DNA of 64,000 bases from Bacillus sp. FJAT-44742. GTDB taxonomy: Bacteria > Bacillota > Bacilli > Bacillales > Marinococcaceae. The stretch spans positions 126,999 to 190,998 of the forward strand of contig NZ_KZ454936.1 of the NCBI RefSeq assembly GCF_002797315.1, read 5' to 3'. Numbering within the stretch: position 1 is the first letter of the stretch; every line of letters starts with the position of its first letter. Both the position numbers and the translations under genes were made by a program. Of this stretch, positions 11,323 to 20,337 are shown piece by piece. A model generated the notes under the pieces. It had not been told where the DNA came from. It ran no database searches and worked only from the letters and a program-made list of their open reading frames with translations.

Positions 11323-11575
11323 TACTCAGTAAAAAGGTTAAAGCGATAATGGATAGCTGGCTTACCATCTTTATCGATCAGCACCTTTTCCACAAAATGA
11401 TGAAGCATTTCAGGTGTCAAATCATCAAAGGGAAAGTAATGATTCAAGCTTTCCTTTAAGGTGTGGTACTCATTTAATGGATTACTTGAGAGAAGCTGCT
11501 GTTTGAGCTTCTCTCTTTTTTCGTATAAACCCTTTAGTTATTTTTGTGCTTTATCAGCAGCCTCTCGATATTCTT
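11319..11575 (-). pseudogene. Remnant of a large serine recombinase (C-terminal end)
   Basis: Translating the minus strand from about 11575 gives EEYREAADKAQK, a stop, then LKGLYEKREKLKQQLLSSN, followed by NEYHTLKESLNHYF, LTPEMLHHFVEKVLIDKDG and [11 protein letters not shown]. The pattern of a coiled coil, then LTxEMLHxxVEKVxId and IHYRF, is typical of the C-terminal end of large serine recombinases. The resolvase catalytic domain is missing and an in-frame TAA interrupts the coiled coil, so it is a dead fragment. Its stop codon overlaps that of rlmD, as in elements that integrate at this gene's 3' end. I infer an old integrated element that has lost most of its content. Confidence 0.75.
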
Positions 11576-11679
11576 CATGCAGTCAAGAGGTTTTAAGCGG
11601 CTGCTTTTATATAATAAACGGGGAGGCTGTTTAGTAAGGCCTTACAAATGTACTATCTAACAAACATAACAGTTGAAGA

Positions 11680-12693
11680 TTGCTTTGTGACAATAAGTTT
11701 AAGGGGGGAGAATTAATTATTATATATGACGATATTTACGGTGAATATGAAGTAGATAAAGTATTAGAAGAATTAATTTATAGTGAACCAGTTCAAAGGT
11801 TGAAGGGAATTCATCAAGGTGGAGCAGGTTACTTGGTTAATCATAAGTGGAATGAAACACGCTTTGACCACTCAATAGGTGTCATGTTGTTAATTAGAAA
11901 ACTTGGTGGTTCATTAGAAGAGCAGATTGCAGGATTATTGCATGATGTTTCCCATACAGCTTTTTCTCATGTCATTGATTTTGTCTTTGAAAATAAAGAA
12001 GAAGACTATCATGAGAAAATATATAGTGATGTTGTTAAGAACTCCGATATCCCAGTAATTTTAGCTAAATATGATTACAACTATGAAGAAATTCTGTTTG
12101 ACGATTCAAAGTGGACATTGTTGGAACAGGCAGCGCCTGAATTATGTGCGGATAGGGTAGATTATACTCTTCGTGACATGTATAAATATGGAAATATCTC
12201 ACTAGAAGAGGTACATGATTTTTTGAAAGATTTGATTGTTATTGAAGGGGAAATGTATCTTCAAAGCATTGATGTAGCTGAATGGTTTGTAGAAACGTAT
12301 TACAAGGAAGTAATTGACTTCTTTATGGATCCGTTAAATATTTATGGATATGATATCTTAGCTAAGACTCTGAAACTTTCATTAGAAAAAAATGTATTAA
12401 ACTCTAATGACTTCCTTGGCAAAGATGACGAGTTAATAAATAAAATCAAATCATCAGAGGATAACGAGTTACTTAGTTTGTTAAGAAAGCTCAATCCGAA
12501 TGTGCAAGTAAAAGAAGATAGAGAGAATTACGATTTACACCGAAAAAATAAACTTCGACTGATTAACCCTTCTGTATATAGGAATGGAGAATTAATACCA
12601 GCGTCAAAATTATCAGAAAGGGTAAGGATAATGGGCAATGTAGCTTATGAGAAAGCCACAGGAGGGATGTATGTGAGAATACTCTCTAATTAA
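11680..12693 (+). CDS. HD-domain phosphohydrolase
   Basis: HD-superfamily protein related to dNTPase/SAMHD1-like hydrolases. The metal-binding residues are visible: RFDHSIG (His near 64), AGLLHDVSHTAFSH (His-Asp near 88-89 plus two further His) and ADRVDYTLRD around residues 147-156. The substrate, a nucleotide or a nucleic-acid phosphate, cannot be told. The listed start is TTG 11680, but the strong ribosome site AGGGGGGAG (11701-11710) lies inside that frame and is spaced correctly for ATT at 11716 or 11719, giving a protein beginning IIYDDIYGEYE. The gene is AT-rich compared with its neighbours and sits in the presumed eroded island. Confidence 0.85.
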   Translation: MLCDNKFKGGELIIIYDDIYGEYEVDKVLEELIYSEPVQRLKGIHQGGAGYLVNHKWNETRFDHSIGVMLLIRKLGGSLEEQIAGLLHDVSHTAFSHVIDFVFENKEEDYHEKIYSDVVKNSDIPVILAKYDYNYEEILFDDSKWTLLEQAAPELCADRVDYTLRDMYKYGNISLEEVHDFLKDLIVIEGEMYLQSIDVAEWFVETYYKEVIDFFMDPLNIYGYDILAKTLKLSLEKNVLNSNDFLGKDDELINKIKSSEDNELLSLLRKLNPNVQVKEDRENYDLHRKNKLRLINPSVYRNGELIPASKLSERVRIMGNVAYEKATGGMYVRILSN

Positions 12694-12835
12694 GAATAAA
12701 ATGTTATTAAGATAACGGGGGTGCGACAGCTTAATAAGGTTTTCGCCTTTCTCTTATTGAAGCAATGAGACATTTATGTTTAAGAGTGCCGTAATGGAGC
12801 TAAATGATTACTTAATTATAAAAAGGGGGAAACAA

Positions 12836-13093
12836 TTGAACATTGATTACTCTACTATTTTTAACTCATTACCTGAAGAGAAAGTATTAGTTGGAATAAT
12901 AGATTTACATAAAAATATTTTTGGCACTTCAGATGATTTGATTACCAAAATGAGAAGTAAACAAAAATTATTAGTTATTACTGCGATGGATGGTACAAAG
13001 GTAATTGGTTATAAGATTGGATATGAACTTGATATGAATATTGACGAAAAAGGATTACACAAAATCATTCTTGAAAAGAAATTACTGAACTAA
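12836..13093 (+). CDS. Shortened GNAT-like acetyltransferase, probably non-functional
   Basis: An 85-residue product starting at TTG 12836, with AAAAGGGGGA six bases upstream. The first part (EEKVLVGIIDLHKNIFG, then VITAMDGTKVIGYKIGYE) resembles strands beta1-beta3 of GNAT acetyltransferases, and the end (EKGLHKIILEKKLLN) resembles the C-terminal part. The acetyl-CoA binding loop (R/Q-x-x-G-x-G/A) that should lie between them is absent, suggesting an internal deletion. It could alternatively be an unrelated short protein. AT-rich, downstream of the HD gene in the eroded island. Confidence 0.5.
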   Translation: MNIDYSTIFNSLPEEKVLVGIIDLHKNIFGTSDDLITKMRSKQKLLVITAMDGTKVIGYKIGYELDMNIDEKGLHKIILEKKLLN

Positions 13094-13119
13094 CGAGGAA
13101 AAATAAAGTTAAACCTTAT

Positions 13120-13163
13120 AAGTTGCTCATTTCCTTAATAGTAATTGAATGGGCGACTTTTTT
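13120..13163 (+). terminator. Terminator after the GNAT-like gene
   Basis: AAGTTGCTCATT pairs with AATGGGCGACTT (with G-T pairs) and is followed by TTTTTT. Confidence 0.75.
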
Positions 13164-13191
13164 AATTAGACAGGTTCCTGCTTCTTTGATA

Positions 13192-13623
13192 TCAATCAAC
13201 TTTTAGGGAGATCGTTTCTTCCTTCTCTCCTTTGGGGGTTTCCCACGAAAGAGTGACGCTTGTTTCATTTATACCTTCTTGAAAAGACCTTAAACTCTGG
13301 GCAGTAGTCCCGCCGCTTCCACCGCTGCCCCCTAGGCTGAATTCTGAGATTCCCTCCTCTATTTCGTTACGTTCTCCTGAAGAACCCCTGCTTTGAGATG
13401 CAGGGTAATGAAATTCATAAGAAAGGGAATGAATAGGTTCATCAGACTTATAGGTAGCTATCCCGTACTCTGCAAATTCATCATTCTCGCTAAAATAATA
13501 TTCCATCTCTATGGTCCAATGTACTCCATTCCCCGTTGCGGTAAATTCCTCACTATTATTCAAGGTACAACTGACAAGCAAAAATAAGGATAACAATAAC
13601 GGGCTGAAAAATTTGTGTCTCAA
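13192..13623 (-). CDS. Putative lipoprotein of unknown function
   Basis: About 143 residues with a type II signal peptide: a short basic start (MRHK), a hydrophobic core FFSPLLLSLFLLV and a lipobox LVSC, so the mature protein is predicted to be lipid-anchored outside the membrane. The remainder is acidic, with a Gly/Ser-rich segment (GGSGGSGG) around residues 99-106. No conserved domain is recognised. TTG at 13623 is chosen because GGCGG lies eight bases upstream; an extension to TTG 13644 would place that site inside the gene and lengthen the signal peptide without benefit. Confidence 0.65.
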   Translation of the reverse strand: MRHKFFSPLLLSLFLLVSCTLNNSEEFTATGNGVHWTIEMEYYFSENDEFAEYGIATYKSDEPIHSLSYEFHYPASQSRGSSGERNEIEEGISEFSLGGSGGSGGTTAQSLRSFQEGINETSVTLSWETPKGEKEETISLKVD

Positions 13624-13644
13624 GTCTATTACCGCCTTTTGCAA

Positions 13645-14119
13645 GAGAGCAGGATTAAGAAGGTTGTCTATGTATCTTTTCTCGTAGTTTGTTTTGCTCC
13701 TTCATTTTATCAACAACTCTATCTGTTTGCTTTTCGATAGTTCAGCTAAGTGATGCTAAAAGAATTTTGCAATTAATCAAGTTCCCCCTCATTTTCTTCT
13801 AAACTTAACTATTTTATAAAATATGAAGCGGTATAAGGTTTCTTCCCAAATATCAGGCACATCATTATAAGGAGAGAAGGAGAAAAACAACCCTGAGAGT
13901 AAGTTTTTGTGAAGCCCCCTTTAATAACAAAAAGCAGGAAATGCCTATTTCCGGCTTCCTGCTATATTTTTTTATGGATTCTGTGAAATATAACCATTTC
14001 TTCTTTTATTTTAAGTGTAACAAAAATAAGGAGACATTTATTAGAAAAAAGTAAATAAATTTCCTTTTAAACGCGGTATACTGAATATACATTGCATGAA
14101 TAAAAAGGAAGTGAACACC
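13645..14119. other. Intergenic stretch with a bidirectional terminator, no gene
   Basis: Besides the hairpin at 13933-13963 I see only AT-rich sequence. A TATACT hexamer near 14077 upstream of the sensor kinase gene may be its -10 box, without a convincing -35. Confidence 0.45.
13933..13970. terminator. Bidirectional terminator-like hairpin
   Basis: AGCAGGAA..GCC and GGCTTCCTGCT form the stem; T-rich tracts follow on both strands. No gene ends nearby, so the transcript it stops is unclear. Confidence 0.6.
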
Positions 14120-15403
14120 ATGACATTGCCACTTGTCATAGACGCTCATCTATTATTTCTCTTACATCTTCTCTTATTAATTTTGCCTTTATTTTTATAC
14201 GTGCTTTTCTATTTTGATCAACCGTTTAAGCGGCATACGATACCAGAACCTCTCTTGATAGTGGCCCTTTCTGTTTTACTGCTCATTACGTTGTATACTC
14301 CCATTGAGATACATGGCGGAATCCGCTTTGATCTCAGGCTTTTGCCTATGATAATAGGCTTTTTATTTTTAGGACCGAAAGTGGGCCTGAGCTTATTTCT
14401 TATTTATGGATTTATGAGAATTGTTTTCTTTCCCTATGAACATATCACGCTTGTTACTGTCCCATATATTCTCCTCTATTTTTTCCTGTGGTTTGTGTAC
14501 CCTTATTTTGTTAAGGGATCGTTAAAGCAAAAAGCATTCTTCATTACGTTCATCCATGTGTTTTACTTATTTATTTTTACTGCAAACATTAGAATGCTCA
14601 GACCGATAGATTCTTTAGAGTTTCTTATAATTACAGACCTGGCTGCGATGCAGCTGTTGTTCCTTCTTCTGGTTACTTACTTTCTGGAAAAAATAAAGAA
14701 AAATGCTCAATTGCGTCAAGACTATATCCAATTAGAGAAATCTAAAGTACTAAGTGAAATGGCCAGTACTGTCGCACATGAGGTAAAAAACCCACTCACG
14801 ACAGTTCAGGGGTTTGTTCAATTGTTAGGGAATGAAAAAGTAGATACCACCAAAAAAGAGTGGTATGTCTCGATAGTTCTGGAGGAGTTAAAAAGAGCGG
14901 AAGGCATTATAACTGACTACTTAAGCTTATCAAAACATACTGATGAGATAACAACCCTTATCGTAAAGGAAGAAGTCAGTTATGCTGTAGAAATTATGAA
15001 ACCTTTTGCTATGAGATTCGGGGTAAATATTATTACTGACATTAACACTGATGGAAAGATTGAGGGGAATTCACAGAAGTTGAGGCAGTCACTGATCAAT
15101 ATTATAAAAAACGGGGTAGAAGCCATGGAATCAAGTGGAGGGACGTTAGAGGTAAAAGCTGTAAAAGAAGGAGAAACAGTCATCATAAGCATATCGGATG
15201 AAGGAGCGGGGATGACAAGAGACCAGATAAACCAGCTTGGATCTTTTTATTCGACGAAGGAAACAGGAAGCGGGATTGGTACTATGGTGACACGCAGCAT
15301 TATCGAACAAATGAAAGGAACAGTCACTTATGAGAGTGAAAAATCTAAAGGGACCACCGTTCAGCTGACTTTGCCTTTGTCAGGTGCTGAGACGGGTTCT
15401 TAA
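14120..15403 (+). CDS. Membrane-bound sensor histidine kinase, KinB-like
   Basis: Orphan kinase of 427 residues. Residues up to about 190 contain six or more membrane helices with the 5TMR-LYT-like signature GGIRFDLRLLP and FLGPKVGLSLF. The dimerisation/phosphoacceptor motif AHEVKNPLTTVQGFVQLL puts the phosphorylated His near residue 220. The N box (NIIKNGVEAM), G1 box (DEGAGM) and G2 box (GSGIGT) of the HATPase domain follow. The HEVKNPLT box resembles Bacillus sporulation kinases, so feeding a phosphorelay is a reasonable inference. No response regulator is adjacent. ATG 14120 is chosen over 14096 because AAGGAAGTG lies correctly between them. Confidence 0.88.
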   Translation: MTLPLVIDAHLLFLLHLLLLILPLFLYVLFYFDQPFKRHTIPEPLLIVALSVLLLITLYTPIEIHGGIRFDLRLLPMIIGFLFLGPKVGLSLFLIYGFMRIVFFPYEHITLVTVPYILLYFFLWFVYPYFVKGSLKQKAFFITFIHVFYLFIFTANIRMLRPIDSLEFLIITDLAAMQLLFLLLVTYFLEKIKKNAQLRQDYIQLEKSKVLSEMASTVAHEVKNPLTTVQGFVQLLGNEKVDTTKKEWYVSIVLEELKRAEGIITDYLSLSKHTDEITTLIVKEEVSYAVEIMKPFAMRFGVNIITDINTDGKIEGNSQKLRQSLINIIKNGVEAMESSGGTLEVKAVKEGETVIISISDEGAGMTRDQINQLGSFYSTKETGSGIGTMVTRSIIEQMKGTVTYESEKSKGTTVQLTLPLSGAETGS

Positions 15404-15424
15404 AAATGAGTAAATCAATTATTG

Positions 15425-15454
15425 AAGTGCCAGGTATGCAGCTGGCACTTTTTT
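15425..15454 (+). terminator. Terminator of the sensor kinase gene
   Basis: AAGTGCCA (15425-15432) pairs with TGGCACTT (15443-15450), followed by TTTT. Confidence 0.8.
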
Positions 15455-15663
15455 GTGACGGAAAAACAAAACAGGGAGTCAAAGCCAGAAGCTTTATTAA
15501 TGTTAAATGTCCTGAAGGTAATGTACAATGTAAAGCAGGAAATGTTATCCAAGTGGTGTGAAGGTATATCAAAATGGGAAAAGCAGACATTAAAAAGGTT
15601 AATGTCTTTAATAACATATCCACATAAATGAACGACTAAGTCAAATAAAGAAAAGGAGATAGG

Positions 15664-17139
15664 ATGACACAGAGAAAAGACATTACAGAAGCAGGTTGGA
15701 ATTTAGACAACAGTTATGCCCGTCTGCCTAAATTGTTTTTTAGCAGCCTTGAACCTGACCCTGTTCGTTCACCTAAGCTTGTCATTTTTAACCATTCACT
15801 TGCAGAATCAATAGGATTGGAACCAGAAGCTTTGGAGAGCAAGGATGGAGCAGCCTTGTTTGCTGGTAATGAAATCCCTGAAGGCTCAACTCCTCTGGCT
15901 CAGGCATATGCTGGTCATCAATTTGGGAATTTTACTATGCTGGGGGACGGACGGGCTCTACTCCTGGGAGAACAGATGACTCCATCAGGAGAGCGTTATG
16001 ATATTCAGCTTAAAGGTTCAGGTAGAACCCCATACTCCCGCGGGGGTGATGGTCGAGCGGGCCTTGGACCGATGCTGAGAGAATATATTATGAGTGAAGC
16101 GATGCATGCTCTAGGTGTACCTACGAATCGAAGTTTAGCGGTTGTGACCACAGGTGAACCAGTGTACCGGGAAAATATCCTGCCAGGAGCAGTGTTAACC
16201 CGAGTAGCATCCAGTCATCTCCGAGTAGGAACCTTTCAATATGCAGCCAAGGGGACGTCGGTTGAAGATCTGCAGTCGTTAGCTGATTATGCAATAGAAA
16301 GGCATTTCCCAGAAATAAAAGAACATGAACGTCCTTATTTATCCTTGCTTGGAAGAGTAGTCGAGCGTCAAGCTGACTTGATAGCAAAGTGGCAGCTTAT
16401 TGGCTTTATACACGGAGTAATGAATACAGACAATATGACAGTAAGTGGAGAAACAATAGATTACGGCCCATGCGCATTCATGAATGCCTATGATCCGGAA
16501 ACGGTATTCAGTTCAATTGATGTTCAAGGCCGGTATGCCTATGGCAATCAGCCGCCAATCGCCGGATGGAATCTCGCACGGTTTGCTGAAACCTTGCTGC
16601 CGTTGATTGAGAAAGACCAGGAACAGGCTGTGAGCCTTGCCCAGGATGAGGTTTCTCGCTTTCCTGAGCTCTTTAAGCAAAACTGGCTCAAAGGAATGAG
16701 GTCAAAGTTAGGATTATTGAGTAAAGAGGAAGAAGATGAGTCTCTCATTGAAAATCTTCTCACTATCATGCAGAGGCATGAAGCGGACTTCACGAATACA
16801 TTTAGGGCTTTAACGTTAGGCAAGCTGGAGGGCATAGGTCTATTTGATTCTGAAGACTTTAGTAAGTGGCATGAAAAGTGGCAGGAAAGAGTCAGCAGGC
16901 AAGAGGTTTCAAAAGACTCTATTCAAGAGGTAATGAGAAAAAGCAACCCATCTGTCATCCCGCGTAATCATCGGGTGGAAGAGGCGCTTGAAGCTGCCGT
17001 GGCACATGAAGATTACAGCGTAATGGAAAAGCTTCTTGATGTTCTAGCAGATCCTTATGCGTATTCCCCGGAACAGGATGAATACACTACGCTGCCTGAA
17101 CCATCAGGACGTCCTTACCGGACTTATTGCGGTACGTAA
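15664..17139 (+). CDS. selO: Protein adenylyltransferase SelO (YdiU family)
   Basis: Pseudokinase-fold enzyme that transfers AMP from ATP to protein hydroxyl groups, linked to redox control. Family motifs are clear: [68 protein letters not shown] (metal-binding Asn/Asp) and YGPCAF. The C terminus ends in RTYCGT, with Cys at the place where eukaryotic SelO carries selenocysteine. 491 residues is the normal length. AAGGAG lies close before the ATG. It is a single-gene unit with its own terminator. Confidence 0.95.
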   Translation: MTQRKDITEAGWNLDNSYARLPKLFFSSLEPDPVRSPKLVIFNHSLAESIGLEPEALESKDGAALFAGNEIPEGSTPLAQAYAGHQFGNFTMLGDGRALLLGEQMTPSGERYDIQLKGSGRTPYSRGGDGRAGLGPMLREYIMSEAMHALGVPTNRSLAVVTTGEPVYRENILPGAVLTRVASSHLRVGTFQYAAKGTSVEDLQSLADYAIERHFPEIKEHERPYLSLLGRVVERQADLIAKWQLIGFIHGVMNTDNMTVSGETIDYGPCAFMNAYDPETVFSSIDVQGRYAYGNQPPIAGWNLARFAETLLPLIEKDQEQAVSLAQDEVSRFPELFKQNWLKGMRSKLGLLSKEEEDESLIENLLTIMQRHEADFTNTFRALTLGKLEGIGLFDSEDFSKWHEKWQERVSRQEVSKDSIQEVMRKSNPSVIPRNHRVEEALEAAVAHEDYSVMEKLLDVLADPYAYSPEQDEYTTLPEPSGRPYRTYCGT

Positions 17140-17168
17140 GGAAAAGTAATTAGAAGAAAACACAAAAC

Positions 17169-17205
17169 AGGAACCCCCGTTTTTATTAAAAGACGGGGGT
17201 CCTTT
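17169..17205 (+). terminator. Terminator of selO
   Basis: AGGA(A)CCCCCGT and ACGGGGGTCCT form a strong stem followed by a short T run. It separates the convergent selO and prenyltransferase genes. Confidence 0.8.
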
Positions 17206-17276
17206 CATTCTCATTTTTCTTTGAGGCTCTACATTTCTTTATACGTGGGTAAGATGACTTGAAGCACAGCGTGTAC

Positions 17277-18203
17277 TTAAATAAAGAGGCCTAAGCCTGC
17301 TGCAGTGATCATAGCAAGAAGCAGCATGATCTTTTCAAAATAAGAGACTTGGTGATGATTTTCTACGTTCATTTTCAATACAAGAAACGCAGCAATGGAA
17401 ACAGTAACGAAGAGAACCAATGCCGCTCCTATGCGGTCGGTACCAAGCCAGAAAATGCTGAGGCCCGACGCAAAAAGATAAAGCAGGGCAGGAATACGTG
17501 CATAGTACAGGCCGAACTTTTCGGCAAACCATACGACGCTGGTTCTTTTTTGCGGGACAGCTTTTTTGTCTGCTTCAAGATCAGGAATATGATGAACCAT
17601 TACCCAGGCTAAGCAAAACAAGGCATTAATGACAGCATTCTGCCAGGCCCATAAAGGGATTTCTCCGAGAATCAGCCACGGACCGGCAAAGCCAAGAAAA
17701 AGGATAGAAATAAATAAGCTAAGCCATTCCCCAAGAAAAGGCCGATAGCTTAAGCGAAGAGGCGGAAGAGAATAGGAAGCTGCTGCCCATACCCCTATCA
17801 CTAATAAAATAGACAATCTGAAATAAGAAAATATGGCAAGGAGTAAAGCCAGCAAGACAAGAGTAATAGCGAGCCACTTCCCTACTAGCCAAAGCGTTTT
17901 AGGCGGCACCAGTTCATTCTGAACTATGCGGCTTCCCCCCGACAATATAGCCGGGCTGTGCTGATCAGTGCCAGACTGGAAATCAGTGTAGTCGTTCAAA
18001 GCATGGGTAAGAACCCCATGAATCAAAAAAGCAGAGAATGTTAAAAAAAGAAACATGAATAATAAATACCCGTTTGAAATTGTATAGTACAAAAATAAAG
18101 GAATCATGGTAGAGACAATTGTTGCAACACTTGAAGAAAGCACAGCAACAGCGCGAAGTAATAACCATCCAATCCGAAAGCTTGAGAGGATACGTTGATC
18201 CAT
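17277..18203 (-). CDS. UbiA-family prenyltransferase (MenA-like)
   Basis: Integral membrane enzyme of the UbiA superfamily that transfers an isoprenoid diphosphate to an acceptor. The two Asp-rich Mg/diphosphate motifs are present: NDYTDFQSGTD (Asn near 70, Asp near 74) and DLEADKK near residue 208. About eight membrane helices are visible. The acceptor is unclear; MenA (menaquinone) homologs are similar, but no men genes are adjacent and this protein diverges from typical MenA. ATG 18203 with AAAGG upstream gives 308 residues; the longer frame from 18251 adds a charged stretch without a ribosome site. Confidence 0.8.
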   Translation of the reverse strand: MDQRILSSFRIGWLLLRAVAVLSSSVATIVSTMIPLFLYYTISNGYLLFMFLFLTFSAFLIHGVLTHALNDYTDFQSGTDQHSPAILSGGSRIVQNELVPPKTLWLVGKWLAITLVLLALLLAIFSYFRLSILLVIGVWAAASYSLPPLRLSYRPFLGEWLSLFISILFLGFAGPWLILGEIPLWAWQNAVINALFCLAWVMVHHIPDLEADKKAVPQKRTSVVWFAEKFGLYYARIPALLYLFASGLSIFWLGTDRIGAALVLFVTVSIAAFLVLKMNVENHHQVSYFEKIMLLLAMITAAGLGLFI

Positions 18204-18561
18204 GGCAGTAACCCTTTCTTTCATTCGTTCTGTATTGTTTAATAACGACAATAAGTGAGTCCAAAACTTATATCTCGTACATTATATGTTCAACACTTTG
18301 CATGCCTTTTCCTTGAAGCATTTTGCACAAATAAAGGTAAAGAACAAAAATCTCAGAGCCAGCTGATACCACGAGAGTTTTCAGACTTCCGTTTTAGGCG
18401 CACAGACAGACAAAGATAAAAGTGGCTTCACCATCCCACCTTATATACTTCTTGCTTCTTACAATGTGCCTCTCATTTTATATCAAAAGGGAAGTGTATG
18501 AAAAGTACAAGGCATGTTATTTTAGAGCTTGTCTATTCTTTCTTAAAGGAGGGGAATTCTA
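18204..18561. other. Divergent intergenic region, no gene
   Basis: No coding sequence, RNA motif or repeat recognised between the prenyltransferase and the exporter genes. It should contain both promoters, but no consensus pair stands out. Confidence 0.4.
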
Positions 18562-18579
18562 ATTTATCCATACATATTA

Positions 18580-19476
18580 ATGATACTTGTTGTCATCTTT
18601 TACGCTGGCAACATTCTTGTTGGGAAAGCAATGAATGATCTGCCGCCTTTCACAATTGCGTTCATTCGTTTGTTAGTGGCTTTTATTGTTTTAGTTCCGA
18701 TTGGATTTCTTACCGCCTGGAAATACCGGATGACGTTCTGGAAATATAAAAAGCCTTTTTTAATTATGACATTAACTGGTATTACTTTTTTTAATACGTT
18801 TATATATGGATCCCTGCAATTTACTACCGCTACCAATGTTGCTGTCCTTGAAACAGTGATACCGGTAACCACGGTTATTTTAAGCGCCTTTATGCTGAAG
18901 GAACGATTGGCAGGTGTTCAGTGGCTTGGGGTTTTCTTATCTTTTTTTGGGGCGGTATGGGTGGTTTTGGATGGCAGGATATTTGGCATAACAGCCATGG
19001 CCTGGAACATTGGTGATGTCATTATGATTGGAGCCATTATCACGTGGGCTGTCTACACAATCTTTGTAAAACAGTACATGCATCTCTTTCCACCTTATGC
19101 TGCTCTGTTTGTGATGACAGGAGTTTCAGTCGTTGTTCTTTTGCCTATTGTCCTAATTGAATGGATTGTTACTGGGGTGCCTGCTTTTGATCCTTCCAGT
19201 CACGTGAGCGGCCTTTTATACTTAGGAATCTTTCCTTCTTTTATTGCTCTTGTCTTTTATAATCGTGCAGTGGACCTCTTGAGTCCCTCCAAAGCTTCTG
19301 TATTTTTGAACTTTCTCCCCGTTTTCACTATGGCAGGAGCATATTTGTGGCTTGATGAAACCATAACGGGAATGCAGGTGCTTGGGTCTCTTATCGTAAT
19401 TGCCGGTGTAATCATAACTACACAGTTTTCTGGCAAACGTGAAAAAGTACGATCAACAAAGTCACAGGGATACTGA
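18580..19476 (+). CDS. EamA/DMT-family exporter
   Basis: Drug/metabolite transporter family protein with ten hydrophobic segments arranged as two EamA repeats; the second repeat begins near residue 140 (GDVIMIGAIITWAVYTIF). The family exports amino acids or other metabolites; the substrate is unknown. The first ATG at 18580 has no ribosome site, whereas AAAGGAGGGG at 18545-18554 is correctly spaced to ATT at 18562, in frame, which would add YPYIL before the first Met and restore a typical N terminus. The true start may therefore be the rare codon ATT. Confidence 0.85.
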   Translation: MILVVIFYAGNILVGKAMNDLPPFTIAFIRLLVAFIVLVPIGFLTAWKYRMTFWKYKKPFLIMTLTGITFFNTFIYGSLQFTTATNVAVLETVIPVTTVILSAFMLKERLAGVQWLGVFLSFFGAVWVVLDGRIFGITAMAWNIGDVIMIGAIITWAVYTIFVKQYMHLFPPYAALFVMTGVSVVVLLPIVLIEWIVTGVPAFDPSSHVSGLLYLGIFPSFIALVFYNRAVDLLSPSKASVFLNFLPVFTMAGAYLWLDETITGMQVLGSLIVIAGVIITTQFSGKREKVRSTKSQGY

Positions 19477-19580
19477 TCTTTTCTGCGAAAGTTACTAAAC
19501 TTGATTAGTGACAGGAGAAAAACTAAATCTGAAGGTAAAAGGGTATAACAGTAGTAAAAGTGACAAAAGGTGGGGTCAAG

Positions 19581-20234
19581 ATGAAGGTTAGTCTGGAAGT
19601 GAAGTACAAAACGCCGAAAGGGACGGAAACCTCGTTCACCTCAGAGGAGATGAAGGTAGAAAAAGCGCTGCTGATTGCTGAAGATTTGCAAAAAACAGGC
19701 AGAGTAAAAGAAGTTATCTTTGTTGACCAGCTGCAAACGACATGGACTATTAAAGAGATAAAAAAATATGTAGAGGAAGTAGAAACGGAACCTCATAATA
19801 TAACGGTGTATTTTGACGGGGGTTTTGACCACAGTTCACGAAAGTCTGGTCTTGGCTGTGCAATTTACTATGAACAAAACGGCAAGTCATTTCGAATGCG
19901 CAAAAACGCACAGGTTGCTGATCTTGATACAAATAATGAAGCAGAGTATGCTGCTCTTTATTTTGGTTTACAGGAACTAGAGCTTTTGGGCGTTCACCAT
20001 TTACCAGTGACTTTTATCGGGGATTCTCAAGTAGTGGTCAATCAGCTTAAGGGAGAGTGGCCTTGTATGGAAGAGACGCTAAATACATGGGCTGAAAGAA
20101 TAGAACGAAAGATCAAAGAGCTTGGGCTCACTCCTGAATTCACCCTTGTTACAAGAAAAAAGAACCAGGAAGCTGATCAATTAGCATCGCAAGCGCTTAA
20201 GGATATAGAGATTACAAGTACAATTGAAATATAG
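19581..20234 (+). CDS. RNase H-like protein (reverse-transcriptase-like RVT_3 domain)
   Basis: A 217-residue protein. The last 140 residues form an RNase HI-type fold with the acidic residues in order: YFDGGFD (Asp near 79), NNEAEY (Glu near 120), IGDSQ (Asp near 148) and NQEADQLAS (Asp near 199). The first 70 residues form a separate domain with no recognised function. Similar Bacillus proteins (YpeP type) are annotated RNase H-like; degradation of RNA in RNA-DNA hybrids is plausible but unproven. ATG 19581 is preceded by AAAGGTGGGG. An RNase J gene follows after a terminator. Confidence 0.85.
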   Translation: MKVSLEVKYKTPKGTETSFTSEEMKVEKALLIAEDLQKTGRVKEVIFVDQLQTTWTIKEIKKYVEEVETEPHNITVYFDGGFDHSSRKSGLGCAIYYEQNGKSFRMRKNAQVADLDTNNEAEYAALYFGLQELELLGVHHLPVTFIGDSQVVVNQLKGEWPCMEETLNTWAERIERKIKELGLTPEFTLVTRKKNQEADQLASQALKDIEITSTIEI

Positions 20235-20241
20235 CGAAAAG

Positions 20242-20277
20242 TAGTGTCTGTCCACTTCAAGGGCAGGCGCTTTTTTT
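20242..20277 (+). terminator. Terminator after the RNase H-like gene
   Basis: AGTGTCTGTCC and GGGCAGGCGCT pair with G-T pairs, followed by TTTTTT. Confidence 0.75.
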
Positions 20278-20337
20278 AATTGATCATCCTTCTTCCGGGC
20301 ATACTAGCTTATAACAATGCTGTCAGGAGGGATAAAT

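Noticed and set aside
15406-15561. 51-codon ORF (ATG AGT AAA ... GTG GTG TGA) between the sensor kinase and selO
   Set aside because: It has no ribosome site and its first third is the strong terminator hairpin of the kinase gene, so it is probably chance.
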